From the NCBI RefSeq assembly GCF_030272615.1, contig NC_081406.1, positions 186,470,770 to 186,534,769 on the forward strand: 64,000 nucleotides of DNA, given 5' to 3'. Below the pieces are notes generated by a model that saw nothing but the letters and a program-made list of their open reading frames with translations, was not told the DNA's origin and made no database searches. This document shows, piece after piece, positions 1-12,127 of the stretch (position 1 is the first letter of the stretch; every line of letters begins with the position of its first letter). A program made the translations under genes and the position numbers. This DNA is from Cryptomeria japonica. Lineage: Eukaryota; Streptophyta; Pinopsida; Cupressales; Cupressaceae.

Positions 1-495
1 TTAAAAATGTTTCAAATGATCTATTTATAATTTGACAAACTAATTTGTATTAAGTGTTATAATTTGTTTCTTGTAGCACATTCATTCCGCATAAAAAGGT
101 TACTTATTTTGGTCTTCATTTATATGCATGCATTGCTGTACGCAAGCTTTTCTCTTAGAACATGAGGATGTCTGATGCAAATGAAGTGGGATGTTGTATT
201 TGTATATGGATGTGAATTGATGTAACTTTGTTATGATGATATACAATATCCATGAGCAAATTGGTTTAGTTATATTGATGATATACAATGTATCTGTACA
301 TGAGTACATTGGTGTAGTTGTATTGATAATGAAAAAAAATCATGTTTACATATCCCTTCATGGATGTCACATGCAAGTGTAATGGTAATTATGTGTATAC
401 AATACATGGAAATATTGATGATCATTACGTGTCTATAGTGTAATGCTTTTTTATCTATATTTTTCATTGAACAAGTTAGGGCCATAGATTCCGAG
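1..495. other. AT-rich intergenic DNA, no gene seen
   Basis: No convincing coding region, RNA gene or repeat boundary is visible. Two loosely similar stretches near 235-275 and 278-325 (a gatgatatacaat core followed by a tggt-tagtt-t-ttgat block) suggest a small local duplication. Confidence 0.5.
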
Positions 496-1424
496 ATAAG
501 CTTTTGTAGGGACCCCTCTCGTGGCCCCACAGGTTCAAACAGATCGTTCACAGGTGCCGCATATTCCGAGTTTGGGCCCATCAATGTTTGACAATTGTTA
601 GCACTTAGGGCGCTCAAGGGACAATGTTGGTAGGGTATGACTCTAAGCGTTCGATCGATTTGGGGGGTGGGGGGCGCAAAATAGGACCATGGATAGGGTA
701 ATAATGCTTAACTAGACATGTCGGAGCCGACGGTTCGTCATCACGATGAGTAGAATGAGAAATTGGCCACGCGAGAACATTCGATTGAATGAGACTAATG
801 ATTTTTTCGCCAACCAAAAAATTGTTGCCCTAATAAAACCGTAGGGAAACTTGAAAAACTGAGACAAGATTTTGTAGGGACCCCTCTTGTGGCCCCGTAG
901 GTTCAAATTGATTGTTCACAGGTGCCACATATTCTGAGTTAGGGTTCGTGAAAGTTTGACAATTTTAAGAACTTAGGGCGCTCAAGGGACGACGCCGGTA
1001 GGGTATGACCCTGAGCGTTCGACCAAGTGGGGGGGAAAAATAGGACCACGCATAGGGTGATAATGCCTAACTAGACATGTCGGAGCCGACGGTTCTTCAT
1101 CGCGATGAGAAAAACGAGAAATTGGCCACGCGATAACATTCGATTGAATGAGACTAACGATTTTTTTGCCAACCGAAAAATTGCTGCCCTAATAAAACCG
1201 TAGGGAAACTTGAAAAACCAAGATAAAATTTTGTAGGGACCCCTCTTGTGGCTCCGTAGGTTCAAACTGATTGTTCGCAGGTGCCATAGATTCTGAGTTA
1301 GGGCCCGTCAAATTTTGACAATTTTTAGCACTTAGGGCGCTCAAGGGACGATGTCGGTAGGGTATGATCCCAAGCGTTCGACCGAGTGGGGGGGCAAAAT
1401 AGGACCATGCATAAGGTAATAATG
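496..1424. repeat. Long-period tandem repeat, about 2.6 copies of a 359-368 bp unit
   Basis: The block starting near ttttgtagggacccctc recurs at about 502, 870 and 1229, and the blocks ending in gaccatgnataggtaataatg recur in step. Spacings are 368 and 359 bases; the third copy is partial. The first two copies encode matching 64-codon minus-strand open frames (712-906 and 1071-1265), which follows from the duplication and is not taken as evidence of a gene. The unit is unusually GC-rich for its surroundings. Its origin is not recognised. Confidence 0.8.
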
Positions 1425-1427
1425 AAT

Positions 1428-1600
1428 TGTATTAGGTATTGTTCATTAAATGGATTGTATTGTATTGTTCATTAAATGAATTGTATTGTTCATTAAATGA
1501 ATTGTATTGTATTATTCATTAAATGAATTGTATTGTTCATTATACAAACAACACTTACAATGAAATGAAATGAATTGTATTGTTCATTAAATAACCATTA
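1428..1600. repeat. Minisatellite of ttcattaaatgaattgtattg-type units
   Basis: Imperfect tandem copies of a 20-30 base unit built from gttcattaaatg and aattgtatt run across this stretch, directly after the longer tandem repeat. Confidence 0.7.
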
Positions 1601-1860
1601 TTAACCATTGTTAATTATTGGAATGAAGATTAAAGATTTCCATGATAACACCATGCACAGATGAGCAACAATTTATATGATCGAATATCAACTTTTGTAT
1701 ATATAAAAATGTCAAATGATTACAAATGTATGTCCATACACAAATATGGCATAAACGCCAACTCAAACAAAATGTATGTCTAAATACGTGAATGTATGTC
1801 CATATACAAAATATACATGCCAACTAGACATGTAAGCATCCCAAAACTATCTATAATATC

Positions 1861-2116
1861 CTAAGCTACTAATGGATCATCAAAATCTATCCTCTTCACC
1901 GCACTGCTTGGCTCTGAAGGATCCTGCACAAGAAAAACAAACCACGATTAATATTAGTTATATTATATAATTCACATTCAAAAAGATAACATAAAAATGA
2001 ACTATAATTGAACTATTCATGTTTACCTCATCTCCACGTTTTCTCTTCGGCTTTGCAAGACTCTTGATGTATGTCTTCGGTAGAGGAGGTATGTTTTCAA
2101 TATTTTCATACACAAC
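1861..2116 (-). pseudogene. Two 3'-terminal exons of an unrecognised gene split by the Copia insertion
   Basis: On the minus strand an exon at 2027-2116 (30 codons) is bounded by an AG acceptor (tgtag) and a GT donor (gtaaac). It is followed by an intron and a last exon at 1861-1923 (20 codons plus TAG) after a gtgcag acceptor. Both junctions are phase 0. The peptide is basic then acidic, with a PPLPKTYIKSL segment, an AKPKRKRGDE segment and the end VKRIDFDDPLVA. These exons lie immediately beyond the Copia element, whose other side carries a larger minus-strand exon (8738-9753). One gene interrupted by the insertion is therefore likely but not proven. No family was recognised. Confidence 0.4.
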
Positions 2117-2170
2117 CTACATATGCTAAAAACCATGACATTGATACAAGTTAGCATATAATTATCAAAT

Positions 2171-2200
2171 TTCTTCTTCTTCTTCTTCTTCTTCTTCTTC
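2171..2200 (+). repeat. (CTT)n microsatellite at the Copia insertion site
   Basis: About ten uninterrupted CTT units. The Copia element is inserted at its right edge and its target duplication CTTCA is taken from it. Confidence 0.9.
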
Positions 2201-2201
2201 A
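2197..2201. repeat. 5' target-site duplication CTTCA of the Copia element
   Basis: Identical five bases occur at 8214-8218 just after the 3' LTR. Confidence 0.9.
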
Positions 2202-3095
2202 TGTTGGGAAAAATGGTGTCTCAACCTTGCATTTATGCGAGGTTACTATTTATAGTAAGTTTTCATTTGAGCACGAAATAGTGCGAAACTCTCCCTGAAG
2301 CTTCTGGTTGGCTAGATAAGCATTTCGGTAAAGTTTCGTCGCAAGGTCACAGTTAGTTTTGAAGATATTAAAGTTTTCATCTTGGAGGGGTGCAATAAAA
2401 TATTTAAACTTAATTTTGGAGACTTTAGAGGCTCCGAAACGCCCTGAAAAGTGGCCGTAACTGGCGAAGCGGGTTACGAGGTGATAGAGCACTTCGCGAG
2501 CTTTCCGGCGCTTCAAACGGTTCGTCAATCGGACACCCGGTTCTCAAGTTATGGCCTCCAGAAGTTTGTACTCCTGAAATAGGAAAAATAATTTGTATCG
2601 GATACATAAATGAGCTGTAAAAGGGAGCAACACGTGTTGATGTGTGCTTTAACATGTCATAGGGCATCTAGAAGGGAGATAAGGTTGGCTACACCTTATT
2701 GGGTGGTTTTAGCCCATGGTTTTGTAATACCGTTTGACGGTTTCTTGTATTGTATCTCCTATTTATGAGGTGTGTGAGATAGAGGTTGTGTGTAAGAGTC
2801 TTATGGCTATTGAGTTGCCTCTGAATCTCTGATTAGTGGTACTCCTGCGAAGAGCTTGCTCTGCAAGTATTTTGTAATCTATTTTTGATTGCTGAATAAA
2901 ATATTGAGCTGCTTTTGGAGGGTGGGGTTTTTCTCCCGAAAGGGTTTTCCCCACGTAAATCATTGTGTTGTGGTATGAATGCTATTATATCTATTTCTAT
3001 TTTCTGTAACTGTTGTAATGATCTGAAAAAGTTTTGCATTACCCTCCCCTCAAGGTTAGTGTAGGAAGTTGTTTCCGCTACTTAACTTCCTTACA
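2202..3095 (+). repeat. 5' LTR of the Copia element
   Basis: 894 bp, TG...CA ends, near-identical to 7320-8213. It contains the leader-type block tctcccgaaagggttttcccc near its 3' part, which is common in plant Copia LTRs. Confidence 0.97.
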
Positions 3096-3097
3096 AG

Positions 3098-3109
3098 TGG
3101 TATCAGAGC
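3098..3109 (+). other. Primer-binding site (initiator tRNA-Met)
   Basis: TGGTATCAGAGC begins two bases after the 5' LTR and matches the complement of the 3' end of plant initiator tRNA-Met, the usual Copia primer. Confidence 0.95.
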
Positions 3110-3219
3110 TTGATCACCTTTGGTTTCAATTGTGGGCAGTTGGGTTTTTTGAACTAATCCAGATTTGAGTGGGAGCTTGTGCAGAAGACAATTTTTGTTC
3201 TTGTTACAGGAATATTCAG

Positions 3220-6200
3220 ATGGCGAGTTCGTCAGGGAGAATAGAGGTGGAGAAATTTAATGGAAGTAATTTTGAGATGTGGAAGCTGAAGATGGAAGAT
3301 CTGCTAATAGATCGAGATCTTTGGGATGTTGTTGATGCGAATGTCCAAAGACCCTCAGATCCTACTGCAGCAGCTCAGTATGATGTTATGGACCGAAAAG
3401 CCAAGGGTCTAATCAGACTGTGCCTGGCAGACTCTGTTCTAATCAATGTCCATGAAGAAAACTCTGCAAAGAAGCTATGGACTAAGCTTGGTGAGATGTA
3501 TCAAGTGAAATCTTTATTAAATCAAATTTTCTTAAGAAAGAAATTGTATTCCTTGAAGATGGAAGAGGGTGGACGAATTGCAGACCACCTAGAAGCATTC
3601 AATATGATTGTGGCTCAATTAGTATCTGTCGGTGTTAAGATGGATGAGGAGGAGAAATGTCAGATCTTGCTTTGTTCTTTGCCTGATTCGTGGGATTCTC
3701 TTGTTATGGCTATCGGTAGTATTTCTGTTGTTTTGAAATCTGAAGACGTGGTGGGTGCCCTACTCGGTGAAGAGATGCGAAGGAAGGTATCCATCAGTTC
3801 AAAGGAAGCCCTAACCGTTCGTGGAAGACCTAAGGAGAAAGGCAAGAAGAATGAGAAGCGCGGCAAGTCCAAATCCAAAGGGAGATCGAAATCTCCTGGA
3901 AAGTCCAAAGTCATTTGCTAGAATTGCGGTAAACCGGGTCACATCCGTAAGGACTGCAAAGAAGAAAAGAAGAAGAAAAAGAAAAAGTTCGATTCTGATT
4001 CTGAGTCCGACAAGGAAGATGGCGATGCATTTATTGCGGCTTTGGCGACTCATACAGGTAATGATGCCTGGCTAATTGACTCAGGTGCATCTTTTCATAT
4101 GACTTCCAATAGAGATTGGTTTTCTGAATATGAAGGATTTAATGGAGGTAAGGTGTACTTGGGTGATGATTCACATCTAGACATTGTTGGTCGAGGTAAA
4201 GTTAGAATCAGGTTTTCTGATGGTAGAATAAAAGGAATTAATGGTGTGCTGCATATCCCTGGATTAAAACGAAACCTGTTATCTGTGAGCAAACTAATAG
4301 ATGCAGGTGTGCAGGTAGTCTTTTCTGAAACAAGATGTAAGATGATTAAGGGTGCTATGGTAGTTGCTAGAGGTGTCAGGTTTGGCACTTTGTATAAGCT
4401 TGAAGCATACACTGTTGAGTGTAATAGCACTTCTGTAAAAAGTAAATCTGTGGATACTTCACTGGAAGATTTGAAGGTTTCACCTTCAGCAGATGGAAAT
4501 GGTTTTTGGGTACCTAAGGGTGCTCTTTCGTCTGAAGCAAAGTTACCTGCAGAGAAGACTATGTTATGGCACCAGAGACTTGGCCACATTGGAGAAAAGG
4601 GTCTAAGGACCTTGAAAAATAAAAATCTTGTTGAAGGTTTGAATGATTGTAATCTTGACTTTGATTTCTGTGAGCATTGCATTTATGGAAAACAAAACCG
4701 CGTTCAGTTTTACTCGAGTTCTCATAAAACTTGTGGTGTTTTGGACCTTATCCATTCTGATGTGTTTGGTCCAGTAGATGTCTCTTTGATTGGAAAATCC
4801 ACATATTATGTTTCATTTATTGATGATTTTAGTAGAAGGACATGGGTATATTTTCTAAAGAGTAAATCTGAAGTTTTTAGTCGTTTTAAAGAATTTAAAG
4901 CAATGGTTGAGTTGCAGACTGGAAAGAAAATAAAATGTTTGAGAACTGATAATGGCGGTGAGTTTTGCTCTAATGATTTTGATAGATTCTGTAAAGACTG
5001 TGGAATTAACAGGCAGAAGACAACTCCGTATTCTCCACAGCAGAATGGAGTTGCAGAAAGAATGAACAGGACACTGATGGAGAAGGCTAGGAGTATGTTG
5101 AGTGGTGCTGGTCTCGAACAAAAGTTTTGGGCTGAAGCTGTTGCCACTGCTTGCTACCTGATTAACAGGTCTCCTACATCAGCTCTTGTTGATAAAACGT
5201 CTATGGAAGCATGGTCAGGTCACAAGCCTTCATTGAGACATCTTAGAGTTTTTGGTTGCGAGGCATATGCACATGTGCCAAAGGAGAAGCGAACAAAGTT
5301 GGAGAACAAGGCTGTGAAATGTATCTTCATCGGGTATAGTTATGGTGTGAAAGGATACAAGCTTTGGGACCCTGTTGCACAAAAGGTAATTCATAGTAGA
5401 AGTGTTATTTTTAGAGAAATTAAGTCTCCTTCTATTACATTGCAGCCAGAACAAACTAAAAAAGAAGATGTGATTCAACTTCCTTCTACACCTGAAAGAG
5501 TTGAATCGAGACCCCTAGATAGGCAAGAATTTGAGGAGAGCTCGTCTAGCTCTGAATCTTCAGAAGAGGAGGAAGAACCTCCAACTCAGCTTGTTCGAAG
5601 GTCTACAAGACATAGACAACCACCTGAAAGGTATTCACCTGATGATTGGAGATGTATTTTTGCTCTGAATACTAGTGTGGATGAACCGAAATCTGTAGAA
5701 GAGGCATTAGGTATGAATGATGCAGAATGCTGGAAGATTGCTATGGAAGAAGAAATGACAGCTTTGAAAAAGAATGATACATGGGATCTTGTACCATTGC
5801 CTGAAGGACGAAAACCTGTTGGTTGTAAATGGGTGTTCAAGAAAAAGATTGGTTCAGATGGAAGCATTGAGAAGTATAAAGCAAGGTTGGTTGCAAAAGG
5901 CTACTCTCAGGTTGAGGGTGTTGATTACGGTGAGATATTTTCTCCTGTTGCAAAAATGACGTCTATTAGATTTTTGCTTTCTATTGCTACTGCTTATGAT
6001 TTAGAGGTTGAGCAAATGGATGTGAAAACTGCTTTCCTTCATGGTGATTTGGAGGAAGATATTTATATGACACAACCGGAGCACTATGTGGTGAAAGGCA
6101 AAAGTAATTTGGTCTGTAAATTGAAGAAATCTTTGTATGGCCTCAAACAAAGTCCTAGGATGTGGTACCAGAAATTTGATACATATGTGTTGAGTTTGGG

Positions 6201-7263
6201 ATTTGAACGTTCTAAATCAGATCACTGTGTTTATTATAAATCTTATGGTGATCATTTCTTATTCATTGCATTGTATGTTGATGATATGTTATTCATTGGT
6301 AAAGGGAAAGGTATGATTTCAGAACTGAAGTCTCAGCTCGCTGCTAAATTTGAAATGAAAGATCTTGGTGCAGCAAAGCACATCCTTGGGATGGAAATTA
6401 GAAGAGATAGGGTGAACAGAAAGCTATGGCTAGGCCAGAGTAAGTATGTGAATTCAGTGTTACAGAGGTTCAACATGCAGAATTGTAGACCATTGAGTGT
6501 TCCTTTTATAGTTGGAATGAAACTATCTATTTCAGATTGTCCTACATCCCCATTGGAGATGGAAGACATGAGCAGAGTGCCTTACCAAAGTGCGGTTGGA
6601 AGCTTGATGTATGCTATGGTCTGTACTAGACCAGACATTGCCCAAGCAGTGGGAGTACTTTCTAGATATATGTCTAATCTTGGTAGAGTTCATTGGGATG
6701 CAGTCAAAAGAGTCTTCAGATATTTGAAGGGTACTTCAGAGTATTCTTTGTGTTATCATGGTAATTCAGTTGGAGACATGACTTCCCTTGATATCCATGG
6801 TTATGTGGATTCAGATTGGGCAGGTGATATTGATAGCAGAAGATCCACCAGTGCTTATGTGTTTACTTTGTTTGGTGGTGCAATTAGTTGGATGAGTAAG
6901 CGACAGGCTGTGGTTGCTTTATCCACTACTGAAGCGGAGTATATGGCAGCTACTCATGCTTGTAAAGAGGCCATTTGGCTTAAGAGACTGTGTTCGGATA
7001 TTGGAATAAAACAAGGTACAGTGACAGTTTACTGTGACAGTCAGAGTGCAATTAGCCTAGCTAAGAACCCGACATTTCATGCCCGGACCAAACATATTGA
7101 TGTTCAGTATCATTTTGTTAGAGATATGGTCGAAGATGGTAGGGTGAAGCTGGTTAAGGTGGAAAATTTGATGAATGTTGCAGATGCTTTAACTAAGGCT
7201 GTGAGCACAGAAAAGTTCAGATGGTGTTCAGAGTCTATGGGCCTTATGGCCCCTAGCAATTGA
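3220..7263 (+). CDS. Copia gag-pol polyprotein with one premature TAG
   Basis: A single frame of 1347 codons plus TGA runs from the ATG at 3220 (MASSSGRIEVEKFNGSNFEMW, typical Copia GAG start). GAG is followed by a CCHC zinc knuckle (3916-3957). Then come the protease with DSGAS at 4078-4092, the integrase HHCC region starting with the His codon at 4570, the DDE core with TDNGGEF, the reverse transcriptase with YVDD at 6274-6285, and RNase H with DSDWAGD and the conserved STTEAEYMA block. The only break is TAG at 3919-3921, the second residue of the zinc knuckle (C-stop-NCGKPGHIRKDC), where the family has an aromatic residue or Gln. The frame resumes unchanged, so one substitution explains it. 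Read as written it yields a 233-residue GAG lacking a complete knuckle. Confidence 0.96.
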
Positions 7264-7307
7264 TTCATTGTGTTGACATTCCCTTCTGCTCATGCAAGGT
7301 GTTCGAC

Positions 7308-7319
7308 AAGTGGGAGATT
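7308..7319 (+). other. Polypurine tract of the Copia element
   Basis: AAGTGGGAGATT lies directly before the 3' LTR, the usual plant Copia plus-strand primer site. Confidence 0.85.
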
Positions 7320-8213
7320 TGTTGGGAAAAATGGTGTCTCAACCTTGCATTTATGCGAGGTTACTATTTATAGTAAGTTTTCATTTGAGCACGAAATAGT
7401 GCGAAACTCTCCCTGAAGCTTCTGGTTGGCTAGATAAGCATTTCGGTAAAGTTTCGTCGCAAGGTCACAGCTAGTTTTGAAGATATTAAAGTTTTCATCT
7501 TGGAGGGGTGCAATAAAATATTTAAACTTAATTTTGGGGACTTTAGAGGCTCCGAAACACCCTGAAAAGTGGCCGTAACCGGCGAAGCGGGTTACGAGGT
7601 GATAGAGCACTTCGCGAGCTTTTCGACGCTTCAAACGGTTCGTCTATCGGACACCCGGTTCTCAAGTTATGGCCTCCAGAAGTTTGTACTCCTGAAATAG
7701 GAAAAATAATTTGTATCGGATACATAAATGAGCTGTAAAAGGGAGCAACATGTGTTGATGTGTGCTTTAACATGTCATAGGGCATCTAGAAGGGAGATAA
7801 GGTCGGCTACACCTTATTGGGTGGTTTTAGCCCATGGTTTTGTAATACCGTTTGACGGTTTCTTGTATTGTATCTCCTATTTATGAGGTGTGTGAGATAG
7901 AGGTTGTGTGTAAGAGTCTTATGGCTATTGAGTTGCCTCTGAATCTCTGATTAGTGGTACTCCTGCGAAGAGCTTGCTCTGCAAGTATTTTGTAATCTGT
8001 TTTTGATTGCTGAATAAAATATTGAGCTGCTTTTGGAGGGTGGGGTTTTTCTCCCGAAAGGGTTTTCCCCACGTAAATCATTGTGTTGTGGTATGAATGC
8101 TATTATATCTATTTCTATTTTCTGTAACTGTTGTAATGATCTGAAAAAGTTTTGCATTACCCTCCCCTCAAGGTTAGTGTAGGAAGTTGTTTCCGCTACT
8201 TAACTTCCTTACA
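7320..8213 (+). repeat. 3' LTR of the Copia element
   Basis: 894 bp, same length as the 5' LTR with about ten substitutions and no visible indel. It is followed by target duplication CTTCA at 8214-8218. Confidence 0.97.
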
Positions 8214-8568
8214 CTTCAGGTATATTGGGTGTAGTCATCAAGGATGTGAAGCCAAGAATTCTCTGTACATATACACAACAAGTATATGAAACTACCAATC
8301 TATGTCTAGATGTGTATAATCACTATAAGTTATTTAAACTATTCATTCAATCATATTTGCATTCAATTACCTTTCCCTTGTCTCCAACTGCACTACTAGA
8401 TCCTAAATCACACTTCCCTGCACTCGTGTTGCTTGTGCCCTACAAGAGTAAAATAAGATATACATGCAAGTTACTACATAATCTAATTAATACTAATATA
8501 AATGATGAGCATGTATGTACAATAAAATACAAACAACTAGGTGCAATAATATATGTACCATCAAGCTA

Positions 8569-9753
8569 TCAAGGCCAAATGAAACGATCGACAAGGTGCC
8601 CTCCTAAATCTGTCTCAACTCCTCCTTGGTCATCAACTGTTAAATAGACCATGTAAATAAAAATTAGTACTTAATATTATCTAGATTATAAATATTCATT
8701 TAAAATATAGCATGAACTGTGAAAATACAAATCTTACCACTACATCATCAATGTATGATGACGGTGCCTCCTTGTCTCTAGCATGTAAGGACTCCCCAGG
8801 GTATCCTCCAGTCTGTGTCATAACATCTGGTGCATCATGCATCTCATGCACCTCATAATCTGCACTGTCCGCAGGAGGATCAACAGGCTGTCCAACTAGA
8901 CCTAAGCATAGGTTCCCACACATGAAAAAACTATGGGACACGCATATGTGTGGAGCCGGGGATGATGTGTTAGCGCCACCGAAAGCACCACTACCATCAA
9001 AAGTAGCCTAAGATACTGACCCAGCCTGAGAAACCAAAAGGCTACTCAAAGAGTGAATAGCCGATATGGTCCGTGAAGCCACCTCACAAATGATATCACG
9101 ATGCTGCACTAGAGGTGGGGGATCAACAGGAGGAGGGGGTACATATAGGCCCTGGACTACTCTGACTGCCCCAGGTCTATTTTGGGGCATACCTAAATCC
9201 ACACCCTGGAAAGGTTGGATGTAAAAGTAGTTCACATGTTTGCCTAAAACAAACTCAACATACAATTTTTTTATGAAGTAGAAGGGGACATCAAGATTGT
9301 TGTTGGGTGGTTTGTCGAAAACCATCCACCAACGATCCCAAAAGTTTTTCACAATACCATCATTTGTGTGCCATTTAATAGAATTTTTTTTTTTTGGGGG
9401 ATCTACGGGTTGACAAGTGCAGAGATTCACAAACAATGAGGTGATATCGACTTTTGATATCTCGAGATCCTTGATCTCCTTATATGACAAGTCATCCGCA
9501 TATTGTTCCCTCATCGAATCTCGCCACAAAAGGGCAACGTTGTGCTCCTCAGTCATGGTTTCCATACTCTTTATGATCGACATGAGAGGATCAAACATTG
9601 GGTTTAGATGAGGGATCCTACGATATAAATCTGCAATCCCCCTCAATTCATTCAAATTTTGTGCAATCAAATCCTGAATTGAGGGGGGTTTGGCAAAGGA
9701 GGGTTTGGTTGTTACGGTTGTGGTTTATCAATGTTTTCATTGTTATCCCCCAT
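8569..9753 (-). pseudogene. Decayed unrecognised gene, main exon and part of a second exon
   Basis: A start ATG at 9753 (MGDNNENIDKPQP) is out of frame by one base with a long minus-strand frame (9008-9723). That frame contains SIIKSMETMTEEHNVALLWRD and a Trp-rich block NFWDRWWMVFDKP, then proline-rich repeats. A TAG at about 9009 interrupts it, after which the same frame continues to a consensus donor (GTG then gtaaga, 8731-8737). An acceptor (taacag, 8637-8642) starts a further short exon whose acidic reading ends near 8569. One frameshift and one TAG indicate a pseudogene. Its exons probably continue at 1861-2116, beyond the Copia element. No protein family was recognised; a repeat-borne gene is possible. 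Confidence 0.45.
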
Positions 9754-9959
9754 TTTTAACCTAATTGAATGTAAACAATTGAATTTAGTTAACAAATTTA
9801 AACAATTTTGTATTTGATTTAAAAAACCCTAGTTTTCATGAAAAAACCATATTTTCAATGAAAAAACAAATAAACATTTAAAAAAATACAAAAATTGAAT
9901 GAAAATGATTGAAAACAATAAAAATCTTATCGTTCAATCTATTTTTTAGCAATTTTTGG

Positions 9960-10991
9960 GCAAAAAATAGGATATCGGATGCAATCGGATATCGGATTTC
10001 TATAAAATCACACAGCCCATGGGTTAAAAATAATTCACGGGCTGTCACAGTTGAAATATATTGTCTCAAAAAATCAGATATCCGATTTTTATACTTAAAT
10101 TATTTTAAAATAACATTATATTATATAATATAATAATATATTATTATATTATATTATATTATATAATACGTATTATATTATATTATAAAATATAATTAGA
10201 TATTATATAATATATTATATACTACGTATTATATAATATATAATATAATATAATATTATATATTATATAATATATATATGATATAATATAATATAATATA
10301 ATATAATATAATATAATTAATATAATACGTAGTATATAATATATTATTATATTATAATATAATATTATATAATATATATAATATAATATATTATTATATT
10401 ATATAATTATATAATATTTTATTATATTATATAATTATATAATATATTATTATATTATATAATTAAATAGTATATTATTACATATTATATATTATATATT
10501 ATGTATTATATAATATTATATTATATAATATATAATATAATATTATATAATATAATATTTTATAATCTAATATTATATTATATATTATGTATTATATAAT
10601 ATATAATATATAATTTATAATATATAATATATAATATATAATATATAATATAATATTAGATTATAAAATATTAGATTATATTATATTTTATAATCTAATA
10701 TTATATTATATATTATGTATTATATAATATATAATATATAATATACAATATAATATTAGATTATATTATATTTTATAATCTAATATTATATTATATATTA
10801 TGTATTATATAATATATAATATAATAATATATTATATATTATATAATATGTAATATATAATATTACATTATATATTAAATAATATATTTTTTAATTTAAA
10901 ATTACATATGAAAATCGGATATCCGATATTATCGAATATCTAATTTAATCGGATATCCGATATTTTTGATTTTATCCAATATCCGATTTGC
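9960..10991. repeat. Almost pure A/T island with flanking ggatatcggat palindromes
   Basis: From about 10090 to 10890 the sequence is nearly all A and T in tataat-type strings, with occasional tacgta. It is bounded by repeated palindromic motifs: atcggatatcggat at 9968-9998 and aatcagatatccgat near 10073 on the left, and atcggatatccgat (twice) and ccaatatccgatt at 10913-10991 on the right. The left flank also has a short hairpin at 10013-10047 (acagcccatg paired with cacgggctgt). The arrangement suggests a foldback or MITE-like element with an expanded AT core; no coding content is seen. Confidence 0.6.
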
Positions 10992-12127
10992 TTAGGTAAT
11001 TACCATGCCAAGGTGTACTGACACCCAGGCCAAACAAAAAGTCAACATGGATTTTCGCATTTTTAGGCGAGTGGAGAAGGCTATTTTCTTCACATCGCCA
11101 CTTTTTGGCTCCCCATGATCCTACACTAACCCATGTCAAGTGGGAGAATGTTAGGACTAAGGTGTCATCAAACTTGTAAATCTTATGCAATTAATTACTC
11201 CTAACATTGTTTTCAAATTATTCGCAAGGGGTGAGAGTTTCAACAATGACATTAAAAATATTTTATTGCATTGGCAATTATTTATTTATTGAAAGTGGTA
11301 AGTTAATTATCTACATGTGCAATGGTAATTTAAATTTTTAGTGACAGTGGTTATTATTCACATTTACTATGAGATTGATCATAAGTAAATATGGGGTGCC
11401 TAGAATCTATTATTAGTATATGACAATTGTAAGTGCATCTATTATGCTTGGTCTCTTACATTTGTAAGAGAATATGCTATTATTAGATGATGCATGTTAT
11501 GATAATTTATGGCATGTAAGAGCATCTTACGACAACTGTCATAAAGTTGTAAGTGCAATAGTGGTGCTATTTCTTAACTTGTAAGTGGGAGCCTCAATGG
11601 TGGGTTATATAAATTTTTTCCATGGTATTGTTTTATAGTAGTATTTTGGGTTGAGCCATAAGTCTATATATTGAGGGCTTGAGATGAAGATATTACAGTA
11701 GTTCATTTTTCTACATAGGTATTGTTGGATTGGAGGTTGAAGAGGAGAAGAAAGGAATGATTATATTTAATCTTTGTTTCATGAAGATAATACAAGAATC
11801 TACCTCTCTTCTTGGTGGATTTTTCTCCCAAAAGGGTGTCTCCATGTAAACATTGTTATGTGTTTTCTCTTCTATTCCACGGTTTCTTATGGTTATAGAT
11901 TTATGCCTCTTTATTGTTGAACTCTTATGGTGATGATAAAATGATTATTTTATTTTTATTTTTTATGTTAGCATAATGTTGTTTTTTAAGCATGGTAATA
12001 GTGGCTAATTTTAGCACCATAAAGAAGCTGAATCTTCTATGATATTTTAATTATTAAGAAAACTTAATTTTATATTTTTTATTGATTTTAGATTTTCATA
12101 TGTAATGCTTGCCTCCATTTCCCAACA
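10992..12127 (+). mobile_element. 3' remnant of a second Copia element (internal tail plus LTR)
   Basis: A polypurine tract aagtgggagaa at 11138-11148 precedes a candidate LTR starting TGTTAGGAC at 11149. Within it, the block ttctcccaaaagggtgtctccatgtaaa (11822-11850) resembles the corresponding LTR block of the intact Copia. The LTR plausibly ends at cccaaca (12127), near-complementary to its start. No primer-binding site follows, so this is read as a 3' LTR with a short internal stub; the rest of the element is absent. Confidence 0.55.

Larger units (their letters stand above)
2202..8213 (+). mobile_element. Nearly intact Ty1/copia LTR retrotransposon (Tork-like)
   Basis: The 6012-bp element is bounded by two 894-bp LTRs starting TGTTGGG and ending TTACA, with a perfect 5-bp target duplication CTTCA at 2197-2201 and 8214-8218. 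It has a primer-binding site matching initiator-Met tRNA, a polypurine tract, and one gag-pol reading frame in the order GAG-PR-INT-RT-RNaseH, which defines Ty1/copia. The LTRs differ at only about ten positions by eye, so the insertion is recent. It lies between exons of an unrecognised minus-strand gene. Confidence 0.97.

Noticed and set aside
2250-3039. Several minus-strand frames inside the Copia LTRs
   Set aside because: The same frames recur in both LTRs, overlap the LTR signals and show no domain.
8225-8647. 140-codon + strand frame beside the Copia element
   Set aside because: AT-rich, no recognisable motif, no splice or start context, and it overlaps the minus-strand exon.
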